DNA from: Mytilus galloprovincialis
Lineage: Eukaryota > Mollusca > Bivalvia > Mytilida > Mytilidae
Assembly: GCF_965363235.1 (NCBI RefSeq)
Contig: NC_134839.1
Location: forward strand, 55,891,560-55,955,559
Direction: 5' to 3'
DNA: 64,000 bases
Positions 50,111-60,965 of this stretch are shown here, in pieces; positions within the stretch are counted from its first letter, which is position 1, and the number at the start of each line of letters is the position of its first letter. Position numbers and translations under genes: made by a program. The notes below the pieces were generated by a model. That model was not told the origin of the DNA. It searched no databases and saw only the letters and a program-made list of their open reading frames with translations.

Positions 50111-51263
50111 ATGCAATGTAAAAATAATATAATTATTTTTTTGTCTAATAAACATCCGTCATATTTTACTTATATCTGTATGCTGTTATTTTAGAATGAT
50201 TATATAAAGTCTGCTTAGTGTTCAAAGGGGACGAAATATACTAAAGAGATATTAAAAGCAAACATATAATGATTTTCTCGAAAATCTACTGGGAAACATC
50301 AGACCGTCAAAAATTAAACTTTTGAAAATCTGATCGTGTGTGTTTACATTATTCTGCGAGTCATTGTAGGTAATTTCGGTACTTATACATCTTCAGATTT
50401 CAAATATTAAACGTGTTGTTTTCAATTTTTTACACGTTCATAAATTAGTCTCTTGAATCAGTTCAATATCCTGATATTCGTAACACGAAAAACCCTTGAA
50501 GTTTCAAGGTTATCAATTAAGTCTTATTAAGACTTATCTTTTTTAGCTTTGGTGAAATTATATTTGAATATAAATAATATAACAGTAGATTCTCGACGTT
50601 TAAATCTCGTCATTCGATTAGAAAGAGAAACATCAAAGTTGCAAACAGAAACAGAAGGAAATGTATGACCTCCAAAAGGAGAAGGACCGGCTGTTTCAAC
50701 ATGCTACGTTTGCATCACCATCAGCCCGTGCTCAGTAAAAATATAACAATCAGGAACAGGTAAAAAACTTTCAAAATACAGATTAGACCGCTTTACTGGT
50801 ATCTAAAAGTCTTAGACAGCAACAACATATCGTTGGTGAGTTTTTAATACGCAAATATATCTTATCGGTTACCAAATTCATGATGATGATCATAAGACTT
50901 CGTAAAACGGACGTTTTTTTTCTCAAATTCTTTTTTGTTGTTGAAAATTACATTAATGAATTTCAAAAAGCTGTGAAAAATTGATTTATATAATAATTTA
51001 TTCATTTTCAATGTTTAATTAAAATAAGCATACATACATTTTAATTTTTGTTGCATATAGTTATATAGTTGTATGAACATATATTTCCTATTTTACACAT
51101 AAAACAATTTTTTGTTTAATATAAACATTTTATACAATTCATCCTATCCAAATATAAAGATGTGGTTTTGAATGATCTTCAAGTGTTATTTGAAAAAAAA
51201 CTTTCCAAAACGAACTTGATCGCTTTTGCCTGAGTACTCCTTAAGCAAACAAGATTTTTCTGT

Positions 51264-51269
51264 TTTATT
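51264..51269 (-). terminator. Likely polyadenylation signal of ankyrin gene 1
   Basis: AATAAA on the minus strand, about 50 nt after the stop codon. Confidence 0.5.
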
Positions 51270-51320
51270 TGATTGAAGACATTCTGTCCTGTGTCCCCAT
51301 TTAATATCATTCGCAAATAA

Positions 51321-51707
51321 TTATTCACTTTCATCACTGTATACGTATCTTTTTCCATTTTTACCTTCATTTTTCTCCAAAATATCAGCAATGTTATAAT
51401 GAGAATTCTTTTCTGCATACATAAGAGCTGTCCATCCATATATATCATATTTGCTTACATCACAATAATTGTCGATCAGGAATCTAACAAAGGACTCTCG
51501 GTCACATTCCACTATACTCCTTTTCCTTGTTCTTCGATGGTGTTTACATGTTTCTATTAGTGGCGTGCTACCGAAGTAGTTAATGCAGTCTACTCCTGTA
51601 CCTTTTGAAATCAGATCTGCAGCCAGTTGAAACCTTTCTCGTCGTATAGCTCGAAATAAAGTTCCAATTCTGTCATTTTCGTTGTCCTTACTACAACCTG
51701 TTCCCAT
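51321..51707 (-). CDS. Small ankyrin-repeat protein with N-myristoylation start (copy 1)
   Basis: A 128-aa single-exon frame. It begins MGTGCSKDNEND: Gly2, Ser6 and Lys7 fit the N-myristoylation consensus and Cys5 could be palmitoylated, so the protein is probably tied to the inner face of a membrane. Ankyrin-like units are seen at about 14-42 (LFRAIRRERFQLAADLISKG), 45-92 (FGSTPLIETCKH, then FVRFLIDNYCDVSKYD, split by a basic insert HRRTRKRS) and 93-117 (IYGWTALMYAEKNSHYNIAD). Three units are few for an ankyrin protein. A close paralogue lies at 60480-60836. The partner and role are unknown. Confidence 0.75.
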   Translation of the reverse strand: MGTGCSKDNENDRIGTLFRAIRRERFQLAADLISKGTGVDCINYFGSTPLIETCKHHRRTRKRSIVECDRESFVRFLIDNYCDVSKYDIYGWTALMYAEKNSHYNIADILEKNEGKNGKRYVYSDESE

Positions 51708-51799
51708 TTTGAAAGGATAAACCTATAGATAAAAACACAAATCTTAAAAGTTATATCAGTATCAGAGCATCTCTTCGTTCCCTTTGTGATTTCAATTTT

Positions 51800-51843
51800 G
51801 TTAAAACTTATATATACATGTAAATGAATACGTCATTGCTGAT
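51800..51843 (-). promoter_or_regulatory. Core promoter of ankyrin gene 1
   Basis: On the minus strand a TATATAAG box (51814-51807) lies about 100 nt before the start codon. An upstream block, ATCAGCAATGACGTATTC, is nearly repeated at the same distance in ankyrin gene 2 (GTCAGCAATAACGTATTC). The TGACGTA core resembles a CRE/ATF site, but the second copy has lost it. Confidence 0.5.
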
Positions 51844-52215
51844 ACTAAGGATGGTGTTAATATCACGTATAGAGTTTGTGATACATTATTAATTGTTATC
51901 AACGTATTGAGAGTATCAATAATGTTGGGGAAAAATATCTTGACATTTGAGAGGACAAGTGTGAGTTTTTGTTTTATACCAACTGGTTGTTCCCATGTGG
52001 TGCTTTGTTGTTAGACCCAAAGGATCGTAGGATCCTTCATGAAGTCAGTATTTATATCCAAATAATTTAATTTTGGATGTAACGCGTCTTCTGATTGGCT
52101 GACGTTGTTTAGTTTATCAGCCCAGAGACATAATTTAGTCATGTCACCGTGACGTCGTCAACGTTTTTTCATGGTTTACTCCGGTTAAAATGGATTTTAA
52201 TGAAAGTAAATTATA

Positions 52216-52368
52216 AGAAATAACTGTAATATTTTATCTGTTTATTCGAAATAACATTAAAAATATGGTGCACACTTTGAAATAACCCACTACATGCGTT
52301 ATTCAGTGTGCACCACATTTTTTTTATGTTATTTCTTCATAGACAGAAAAAATATTACAGTCATTCCT
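52216..52368. repeat. Long imperfect inverted repeat
   Basis: The left arm 52216-52286 pairs with the right arm 52298-52368 (actgtaatattttatctgt ... gacagaaaaaatattacagt; ggtgcacact ... agtgtgcacc) around an 11-nt loop. It may be a small foldback or MITE-type element. The GC-richer flank at about 52080-52190 ('cgcgtcttctgattggctga') may belong to it. Confidence 0.75.
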
Positions 52369-53657
52369 TAATTAAATCAAATTTCAAATGATCGATCATA
52401 TATTTTAAAAACTTAAATTGATTAAAGAAATCGGCTTTATTGTCTATGTTTTAATATCCATTTAGGTTGTGAGTGTCCGTACGAATACAAAAGTGCCCTT
52501 GATGAAAGGCATTGGCCAATAAATGAACTTGATTTGGGTATGCTACAAGGAAAACATGACAAAAAAAAAAACAGTTGGATATGAATAAGCGTTTTAACCC
52601 TTAACCCGAAAGAACTTCTACGAATTATTCGTAATACAAATTAACAATTAACAACCATTCAAACTTAAAACAAGTTTCAACATGAGCATTTTTGCTATTT
52701 ATACAATTTATGAAAAATGAAAGCCTTCATAAACCCATAAAGATCTTTAAAAAAAGAACTGTTTAATTTATTTTCTGTATTTGGGCTATTCTTCTTGACT
52801 GCATCATCAAAACTGGCGAGTCCAGAACAATACTTTAATGACTATGATTACCCCACTTCTCTACAGAAATTAGAAGAAATAAAATAGCAATTAAAGTAAG
52901 GAAATACATAAGCGTTTAGTTTTTTGAAATATGCATGGTCATGCATAATATTATAGTTGCCAATACGACCTGAATATGAATTAATTTCCACTGGATATTG
53001 AACAATCAAAAGTAAATTAATCCATAAGAATATGACATCGGAAGCTCTTTATACTAATGCAAAAAAATAAAAATTATGTGAGTACAAAGCTTTCTAAAGT
53101 TCTTTCGATTTAAAATAATATAGCTAAAAATCAGGTTCAATCCACCATTTTCTACATAAGAAAATGCCTGTTCCAAGTCAAGAAAATGACAGTTGTTATC
53201 TATTCGTTTAATGTGTTGATTTTGCCATTTGATTAGGAACTTTACTTTTGAATTTTCCTCGGAGTTCAGTATTTGTGTGATTTCACTTTTTTCCGACTAT
53301 TTTTTTTTTGGGAATATTTGGATAACAAAATTTTGAAACAAATTTATACATACCTCCTGGCTTAACGTTAAACTCGATGCTATATATAAAAGAAAAATTA
53401 GAACATGTAATGAACGTACGTCGGTTTTATTATTGTATGTTTTCATTATAGGGTTGAACTAAAATGCTTTTATCGAACTGTAGACCAATTCGTCCCAAAT
53501 AGTCCGAGATTGCTCTGACTTTAAACAGCTGTTTTGCCAGACAAGTTTGTGTTGTAGGACGTCAGACCTCTTTCCATATGAAAAAAAGTGTATATTTGAC
53601 CGTCCAAAAAAGATTCGTCGCCTTGTTGCTCCTGTAGTCGACTGACGACCTTGAATC

Positions 53658-53665
53658 TATATAAA
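53658..53665 (+). promoter_or_regulatory. TATA box of the Cys-rich mini-gene
   Basis: TATATAAA, 87 nt before the ATG at 53745. A start site near 53688 would give a 5' UTR of about 55 nt with no upstream ATG. Confidence 0.45.
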
Positions 53666-53744
53666 TCGACCCTCAATTTGTCCATTTTTCATTTATTAAC
53701 TTTTCTCCTTTGTCGCGTGACACTCTTTAAAAGTGAACGTTAAA

Positions 53745-53993
53745 ATGTCGGAATCGAAGGGTGTTTGTGAAAACTGTTCAAACATGAAAAAAACAAAGGG
53801 TGGCAGGTAGATGAAATTCACATGAATGAAGAGATAAATTGAAAATTCAACTCGAGTATATTTGAGTTAAACAATTTTCCATATCGTTATCAAAGCAGAA
53901 TTCACTATTGCAGGAGTAAAAAATAACCACTTTTGTTATTTTCGTTGTAGATGCACATTCTGTTATGCACAGATGTTTTGCAATTGTTTCTAG
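53745..53993 (+). CDS. Candidate two-exon gene for a 34-aa cysteine-rich protein
   Basis: Exon 1 is 53745-53806 and exon 2 is 53951-53993, split by a 144-nt intron with a good donor (GGCAG|GTAGAT) and a pyrimidine-rich acceptor (TTTTCGTTGTAG). The product starts MSESKGVCENCSNMKK and ends GGRCTFCYAQMFCNCF. Its six cysteines are CxxC (8, 11), CxxC (22, 25) and CxC (31, 33). There is no signal peptide. The pattern suggests binding of a metal ion such as zinc or copper, like a minimal metallothionein, but it is not a family I recognise. A TATA box lies upstream and an AATAAA at about 54088. Without splicing the frame stops after 21 codons. Such a short gene could be chance. Confidence 0.4.
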
Positions 53994-54554
53994 ACATTGT
54001 TTTAACAGTCTGTTCAAACCCGTGAATTAGCAACCAATTAGTAATGACGACCTTCTATGTCTATTAAAATCATACAAGTAGCAGAAAATAAAAACTGTAA
54101 TTAGTCCTTTGAGATTTCTACATTATATTGAGTAATAATGATGAAAAGTAATTAAAAAACGACGTTGCTTCTAACAGTTTTTGACTGTGGGGCATTTAAC
54201 AGTTTGAAGTAACTTAACCTTACACCTGGATTTGAAATGTCATTTCGTGAGTATCAAGGGAGGAACAAAATTATAGACATTGTGCGCATATCTGTCTTGT
54301 ATTATTGATTGTTGGCAGTGATAATACATAAATACACAAGACTCCCTGGTGTGATCATCACTTGAAAAGGACAAAGTACGATAGGGCCCGTCTTTGGCCC
54401 CCTAATTTTTTCATTTTTCAAATTCTGTTTTGGAAGGCTACTTTTTATGTTAAAATATTCCCTGAAATTTGTTGACTTAGATTGTAAACACTAACTGTAA
54501 AATAAGTGTATAAAAAATAAAGGGAATTTGGTAGATATCATTAACTTTCGGAAA

Positions 54555-54935
54555 TTATAATTAAGGCAACAGTAGTATACCGCTGTTCAAAACTCGTAAA
54601 TCTATGGACAAAAAACAAAATCGGGGTAACAAACTAAAACTGAGGGAAACGCATTAAATATAAAAGGAGAACAACGACACAACATTAAAATGTAACACAC
54701 ACAGCAACGAACTAATCATTAGACAAAATCCGATGAGAATAACCAATATAACATCAAAACCAAATACATGAATTTGGGATAGAAAAGTACCGTGACACGT
54801 CTTATAGTAATGTGAAATCACACTCAAATATAGGAGAAAACAAACGACACAACGGAAACACAACGTAAAAATGTTACACACACATAAACTAACTATGATA
54901 TAACAATGGCTATAACCCATTAATCTAATGGTTAA
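54555..54935 (+). repeat. Mussel interspersed repeat, family R5
   Basis: The order 'aaggcaacagtagtatacc', 'ggggtaacaaactaaaactg' and 'gagaacaacgacacaacatt' is a common mussel repeat. Short pieces recur at about 36003-36025 and, more diverged, at 29165-29253 and 30950-31038. Confidence 0.7.
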
Positions 54936-55189
54936 TCTCCTGGTCTTATTTCAGACGGCATCGATATTAACTGAAGTTCGGTCATTGATTGATTTTCAGT
55001 ATTTAATCATAATGTTTTGTAAATGCAATATTACACATATTGAATTCTTTTTTCGTTTATCAATATAAAAAAAAACCTCCAAGAAAAACATTAGATAACG
55101 CTAGCCAACAAATACACAAATAATACATAATTGAATAATAAAAGCTATTTGACATGGTTTTCGGTTTGAACATTGTCATTTTTCTTGAG

Positions 55190-55650
55190 TATAATAGTTA
55201 TCAAAGGTACCAGGATTATAATTTGATACACTAGGCTCGCGTTTCATCTACATAAGACTCATCAGTGACACTCTGATGAAAATAGTAATAAAGCCAAAAA
55301 AGTACAAAGTTGAAGAGCATTGAGGACTCAAAATTCCAAAAGTTGTGCCAAATACGGCTAAGGTCATCTATGTTTAGAATAAGAACAATACTTAGTTTCC
55401 GAAAAATTCATAGTTTTGTAAACAGGAAATTTATAATTTATAAAAATGACTTGATAATTGATAATCATTTCAACACCGAAATGCTGACTACTGGGATGCT
55501 GATACCCTTGGAGACGAAACGTCCACCAGCAGTGGCATCGACCCAGTGGTGTAAATAGTTATCAAATGTACCATGATTATAATTTTGTACGCCAGATGCG
55601 CGTTTCGTCTACATAAGACTCATCAGTGACGCTCAGATCAAAATATACAA
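55190..55650 (+). repeat. R1 repeat with its head block present twice
   Basis: The head ('tagttatcaaaggtaccagg ... cataagactcatcagtgac') lies at 55195-55290 and again at 55556-55640, about 361 bp apart, around a body with 'gaagagcattgaggactcaa' and 'cagtggcatcgacccagtgg'. The KSIED open frame is inside. Confidence 0.75.
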
Positions 55651-57495
55651 AAATATTTCGTGCATAAGATTTACTCGCGAATTTGACAAATAAATCTAGA
55701 CATTTTGTTAACGTCTTTCTGTACAGCAACAGCTGGAGACATAAGAATACCTTTTATTTCTTATGCTTCATGAAAAATGTTCTCTTATTTTATTTGAAAG
55801 TGCAATTCAACATGAATGAATCTTTTAAAAAAAAATATATATATATATTTTTCATTAATGTTCTAGAGGAAAACATTCACATACGGCACATAGGCTGTCG
55901 TCAATCCTTTAGATAAGTAAAGTGTAGCTCCGTACTACATTTATAACAGTTTGTTTTGCTATTAAAAATGGCGAAGGCAAACAAGAAATTATAAGGAGAT
56001 TGGTATTCAATAGTGTATTTGCTACCAACTTGATAATACCACCTAATGCCATGATGTCATTGTTTATGTCCCTGATCATAAATCACTACATGCAATAAAA
56101 TATTTTTATAACAACAACACTACGAGAGTTACATCTTTGTGACGACTTTTTTAATTTGTTATTTTTATACTACATGTTTGGGGATGTCACTTCGAAGACT
56201 ATGCATAACAAATTTATGAAGTTGATTTAGAAATACAACAAGACAAGTAAAGAAATCGAATAGGCAATCGTAACAGTTTATATTTTCATTTTGACAAACG
56301 TCTACAAAGCTGGGTGTTGATTCATTTATAATGATAAGATGAATAATTTAACACATAAACAAAAAGATAGTTACACAGGAGCATGGCATTGTACATAATA
56401 TTATCTGTGATAAATGTAAGCCACATCAAGGACCCCCTTGATATTGTGTTCAAAACTGCTCTGCTAAAGGTCTTGTTTGTATGTGAGATCTGAATTGCCG
56501 GGGGATAGTTCATGTGTCACGAATATTAGAAAAGTAACTTTTAAAGAAATTAATGTGACAAATTAATGCATTTGTTTACTTCGGAAGACTCCGTATTTAA
56601 AGGTCATCATAATTGTGAAACACAATTAAACCTTTTTGAATAGTTTAACAGACACAAAGTTTGTTAATCTATGTTGTTTGAAGTATAGAACGTTTTATCA
56701 AAGCTGGTTAATCTATAAGAAACATCTGTGTCGCAGATAACCACGAACATGATCAAATTATCGTAGGGTCATTTTTTTCTTCGATTGCGCAATCAAAAAA
56801 ATTAGGACTTATCATCGAATGTACTTACAATGCGCAACACACCTGGCGAGATTTTGTCTTATTTGCCCAAACAGATAACCTTAATTAAACTCTGGCTTTT
56901 TTTCAGTTTGTATTGTATAGCCTTTTGCGTGTCTGTGTTTTACTTAGTGAACTTTTGTTTCTCTTTCCGTCGTTGTGCTTTTTTTGCTTTGGTGATGTCA
57001 GTTTCTCTTCTAACTATTCATTTCAATTGTTATTTTAATATATGTACATGTAAATGTTTGTGTCTTACTTTCATTATTGATCTATGTAATTGCATATAAA
57101 ACTTGTTACTGATATCTTAAAGATATTACTATTTTATTCAAATTTACCAAAAGATCAAATAGAAAAAAATATGTTTTGGACTGATGTTTAAGACAGATTG
57201 AATACAAAAAAAAAGAGTAAAAATATGTGTCATCATTTCATAGGTTAGAATTTGTCGAATTGTCTTAGAAAATTACCGGAAGTCATTACATTCAAACATA
57301 ATTCTTGACAGTCTTCGTTATCAGCATTGACGTGTATACCATCAATCCTCTTTATAATCATATAAATCATGTTTCACAAAAATATTTGAATACATACAGG
57401 TTGATGTTTGTCTAGTTCTTGCGGAATAAAAATACCCTTTACACATTCCCTATATGCATATTTGTAAACTTGTTACAAAAACAGTTGGTTATGGT
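55651..57495. other. No gene recognised
   Basis: AT-rich sequence. The stretch at about 56575-56730 resembles 61680-61840 ('gaagtatagaac', 'catctgtgtc' in the same order) and may be a remnant of the duplication that gave the two ankyrin genes. The open frame at 56830-57099 is Cys/Phe-rich translation of AT-rich DNA. Confidence 0.35.
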
Positions 57496-57498
57496 AGG

Positions 57499-58224
57499 TG
57501 CAAATCGGTCTTTAAAAACACCGCACAGGACCTCCTTTGTGCTCAAAGGAGCACAAACAAGCACTAAGGACCACAAAGGAGGGAGTTCGATAAGTGCATA
57601 AAGAACAAGAAATGGCTTATAAAATAGGGGGAAAATGATTTCCTACGAAAAAAAAAATATAGATTTTTATTAAAATACTTTAGTTAAATTATAATTAAGT
57701 AGAAGATTTACGAAACCGTGTTTTGTAATTGGTACGGATATGCATAAGTTTACTGCCCTTCTCTATAAGATTTTACAAAGTTTCATATTAAAAAAAAACA
57801 AAAAATTTAGACATATGAAAAAATATACAAGTTTTCTATATATAGATTTCACAAGCAGCGATCAAAGATATCGTCTTTTGAAGTTAGAAATGAGAAATTA
57901 AACCATTTTACTCAAAATTTTATCAGAAATAAAGGAATATAAAATGAGAAATTTCTTCTTTGAAACAATGAAGCTATACAAATTCAACATGATGCACACT
58001 CAATACAACGACGTGTCAAGTCTATCTAGACTTCAACAGGTATATTTTCTTTCAAGTTTGTTTAAATTATTTTCACTATCAAAGCAATTAATTTATCTTA
58101 AACTATCTATTTTATTTTCATTAGTTTTGCGCAAGAAATTCAAAACTTATTCTTATTTTTTTATTAAATATCCTTTTGTGCACAAAGGAGATCCTTTGTG
58201 ATGTTTTTAGAGACGCAGGTGCAA
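57499..58224. mobile_element. MITE-like element with terminal inverted repeats
   Basis: Left end 57509-57550 (tctttaaaaacaccgcacag, gacctcctttgtgctcaaag) matches the reverse complement of the right end 58171-58213 with a few changes. The element spans about 0.73 kb and has no transposase frame. The motif CAAAGGA recurs at both ends, and a further inverted copy lies at 57572-57582. The superfamily and target-site duplication were not determined. Confidence 0.65.
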
Positions 58225-59590
58225 TACATCTGGATAATTTTATGCAATCAGAATAAATCACACTAAATAATTTCAACAAAAGATAAAAAAAAATTATCAC
58301 AAAAGAACATTGATTAGCGTCTCTGCCCCTTTCAGCAGTTTGTTTGGAAAAAAATACTAAAAAAATGGCAATAATCTCATCGAAAAAGGGAAGTTGTGTA
58401 CATTTTTTTAAGTTCAAGCATGTTTATGTTGACTTTTTGTCTTCAGAACGTATAAAGCTACAATCTTTGGTTCAGTTTCTATTATTTTTATATATCATGG
58501 CTACGTGGTGATGTAATAATATTCAAAAACCACTGTTCTAAAAAAAAATACATGGTCAAGTGAAATACCTCTCTTAAAAGTCATAACAATTGAGAAAATA
58601 TGTTTGAATAACAATTTTGTACATAAATCAATTGACGACAGAGCTTACTTGTAGATCATTCCTTGTGTATGTAATCTAGGGTAATATGTCTTGAACCTCT
58701 TTTTGTTTTAGTTTGCCCTTACAAAACACTTTTTATATCGTGTTATCTTGAACATATGGAAATTCCCCTTGACAACAATTCAGACATTAGTTTTAAGTTC
58801 TCAAAAAGCCTAAAATTACATTTAGTGATGCTTTGTAGCTAGTAAATATTCTCGTCTTCTAAAATGATACTGATGCATAAGGCTCGTAATAATGCAATGC
58901 AGATAAATATTATGTATTTTCAAGATCTTAATCGATAGAGCATCATCCGTACAAAGCCTTCGATTTTTACAATTGGAAAAATCATGTGGCGTTATTGGAA
59001 CATAATTTTTACGAAGAAGAATCCCGACTTTTGCATTTTACTGTGGTTTAGTTTCATTGCAATATTATTTTAAAATCTCAAATAAAAATAATTAGAAATT
59101 AAACAAAATCTTAACAAATAAAGACTATTCTAATATTAAAAATTTGATATATAGTTGTGATAACAATGAGGAACATAACAGGTGCAACCACCTTCGCTAG
59201 CAAAGTGTTACGATCTACTCCTCTAGTCTCAACCCTTGGCAGATCCCAGCGTTTGTGATTACAATTCTCGCCAATTACCGGTAGACCAGAGTAACACCTA
59301 TTCATCATTTTTTACCATTTGCAGCACTTGAACTTTCTTCAACGTGGAGGTGAAAATATGGTTGTATAAATTGTACAAATTGTAAAAATTTCGTGATGCA
59401 GGATTCGAATATATAAGTTTACATTCTAACATTTGCACAAGAAACATACACAGGAACTCCAATTATTTGATAAATAACATAAAATGTGTCAATCTATATA
59501 GTTCGGGTAAAAAATTTGTTGCACAATCAGCACGTGGTAATTGTTTATTTTCATTTTCTACATTAACATTTGATCATTTTCTTCGCGCAT
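58225..59590. other. No confident gene
   Basis: AT-rich intergenic DNA. A 65-codon minus-strand frame (59308-59111; CYSGLPVIGENCNHKRWDLP then a hydrophobic segment) has a less AT-biased start than its surroundings. It could be a small membrane protein or an exon relic, but no family or splice partner was found. Confidence 0.3.
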
Positions 59591-59930
59591 TTTGATTGGA
59601 TGGAGCCAGTTGCAATTGAGACCAATGAAAATCATGATCTCGTGGATCAGAAGTTCTATCTTGATCCGCCAACTGTGGAGAGGAGGAATCTGAATTGTAA
59701 TAATTGAATAGCGAAGATGAAATGCAAAAAGAAGAGCAGGATTTGTGTTTCCTCCAGAAGCACCTTAGATTCCCAATTTATTTTTGGTGGGCTTCAAGTT
59801 GCTCAGTCTTTGGTTTCTTGTGTAATGAGGCCCGCTTCCAGTGCGGAATTTTCTCGCTGCGCTGAAGATCCATCGGTAGCCTCCGGCTGTTTTTGATCTT
59901 TGGTCGGGTTATATTTCATTTACTTTTGTT
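59590..59930. repeat. GC-richer block, probable repeat with R4 end
   Basis: The right part (about 59825-59925, 'tgaagatccatcggtagcct', 'tttgatctttggtcgggtt') matches the R4 family in reverse. The left part (59590-59780) is open in more than one frame on both strands; for example, a 35-codon plus-strand frame begins at 59600. I could not identify it. Confidence 0.45.
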
Positions 59931-60462
59931 ACTGATGTAAAAATAAAAAAAATAATGATATAAAAAACTTTATATTGCGATAGCCATAAAAATTCTTTAT
60001 GAGTAAATAATTTGTATCTGTATTTTCTTTGTGTCACAGGAACATACAATTACAGTAAATGTTATACTTATATAATATAGTTCTATATATTATAGTTTGT
60101 TTTATACACATATAATTTTTTAAACAATCTTAAAGAACATACATATAATATTTACAAAGTTTGACATGAAATATTTGACAAACAGATCGTCGTAGCTTGG
60201 AATGAGCTACAATCTTATTTTTAAGATCAGAACCGCAAATTTCAAAAGGAGGATTTGTCTTCTCTGGTTTTTTGTTTGGTTAGAGCTATTCCACATGTCC
60301 TTTTATTACACTCAAGACGAAGTTGGATTACTTTCTGAATAAATATCTACAACAAATAGCTAACAAATCTTTCAAGCCGTAGTTTAAGTTGTCACTCAGC
60401 AACGGGAATTCTTTTCTATTTTCATAAGGTTACTAGGACCTGTTTTATGTCCAACATTTTCT

Positions 60463-60468
60463 TTTATT
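60463..60468 (-). terminator. Likely polyadenylation signal of ankyrin gene 2
   Basis: AATAAA on the minus strand, about 12 nt after the stop codon. Confidence 0.4.
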
Positions 60469-60479
60469 AAAACTTCCAA

Positions 60480-60836
60480 TTAATAATTCTCTTCTGTTTT
60501 CTCCAAAATATTAGCAATATTACTATGACCATTCCTTTCTGCATACATAAGAGCTGTCCATCCATATATATCATATTTGCTGCTATCACAAGTATTTTCG
60601 ATAAGGAATTTAACAAATGACTCTCGGTCACATTCAACTATACTCCTTTTTCTGATTGAATTTCTACGGTACTTACAGGTTTCTATCAATGGCGTGCTAC
60701 CAAAAAAGTTAATGCAGTTTACCCCTGTACTTTTTGAAATTAGATCTGCAGCCAGCAGAAACTTTTCGTGTCGTATAGCGTCGAATATTGCGCCAGTTCT
60801 GTCATTTTCTTTTTCTTTACTGATTCCGGTTCCCAT
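60480..60836 (-). CDS. Small ankyrin-repeat protein with N-myristoylation start (copy 2)
   Basis: A 118-aa frame from the ATG at 60836; the open frame runs upstream to a TTG (60851) but the paralogue shows that this ATG is the start. It begins MGTGISKEKEND, so Gly2, Ser6 and Lys7 of the myristoylation signal are kept, while the acylatable Cys5 of copy 1 is Ile. The ankyrin units and the basic insert (RRNSIRKRS) align with copy 1 along the whole length. The C-terminus is 10 residues shorter. Copies 1 and 2 lie in the same orientation about 9 kb apart, with repeats between them. Confidence 0.75.
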   Translation of the reverse strand: MGTGISKEKENDRTGAIFDAIRHEKFLLAADLISKSTGVNCINFFGSTPLIETCKYRRNSIRKRSIVECDRESFVKFLIENTCDSSKYDIYGWTALMYAERNGHSNIANILEKTEENY

Positions 60837-60924
60837 TTTAGAAGACTTCAAAAATAAATATTAAAGGTATCAACGACCCTCTTGCTAGACTCTCTGTTAA
60901 AATTAATTCTTATCTTACTTAACA

Positions 60925-60965
60925 TCTAATTTATACTAGTCTGTTGAATACGTTATTGCTGACAT
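60925..60965 (-). promoter_or_regulatory. Core promoter of ankyrin gene 2
   Basis: On the minus strand a TATAAAT box (60935-60929) lies about 95 nt before the ATG, with the conserved block GTCAGCAATAACGTATTC upstream, as in copy 1. Confidence 0.5.

Noticed and set aside
60480-60851. Start of ankyrin copy 2 at the upstream TTG (60851)
   Set aside because: The paralogue starts at the equivalent of the ATG at 60836, and the extra residues would block myristoylation.
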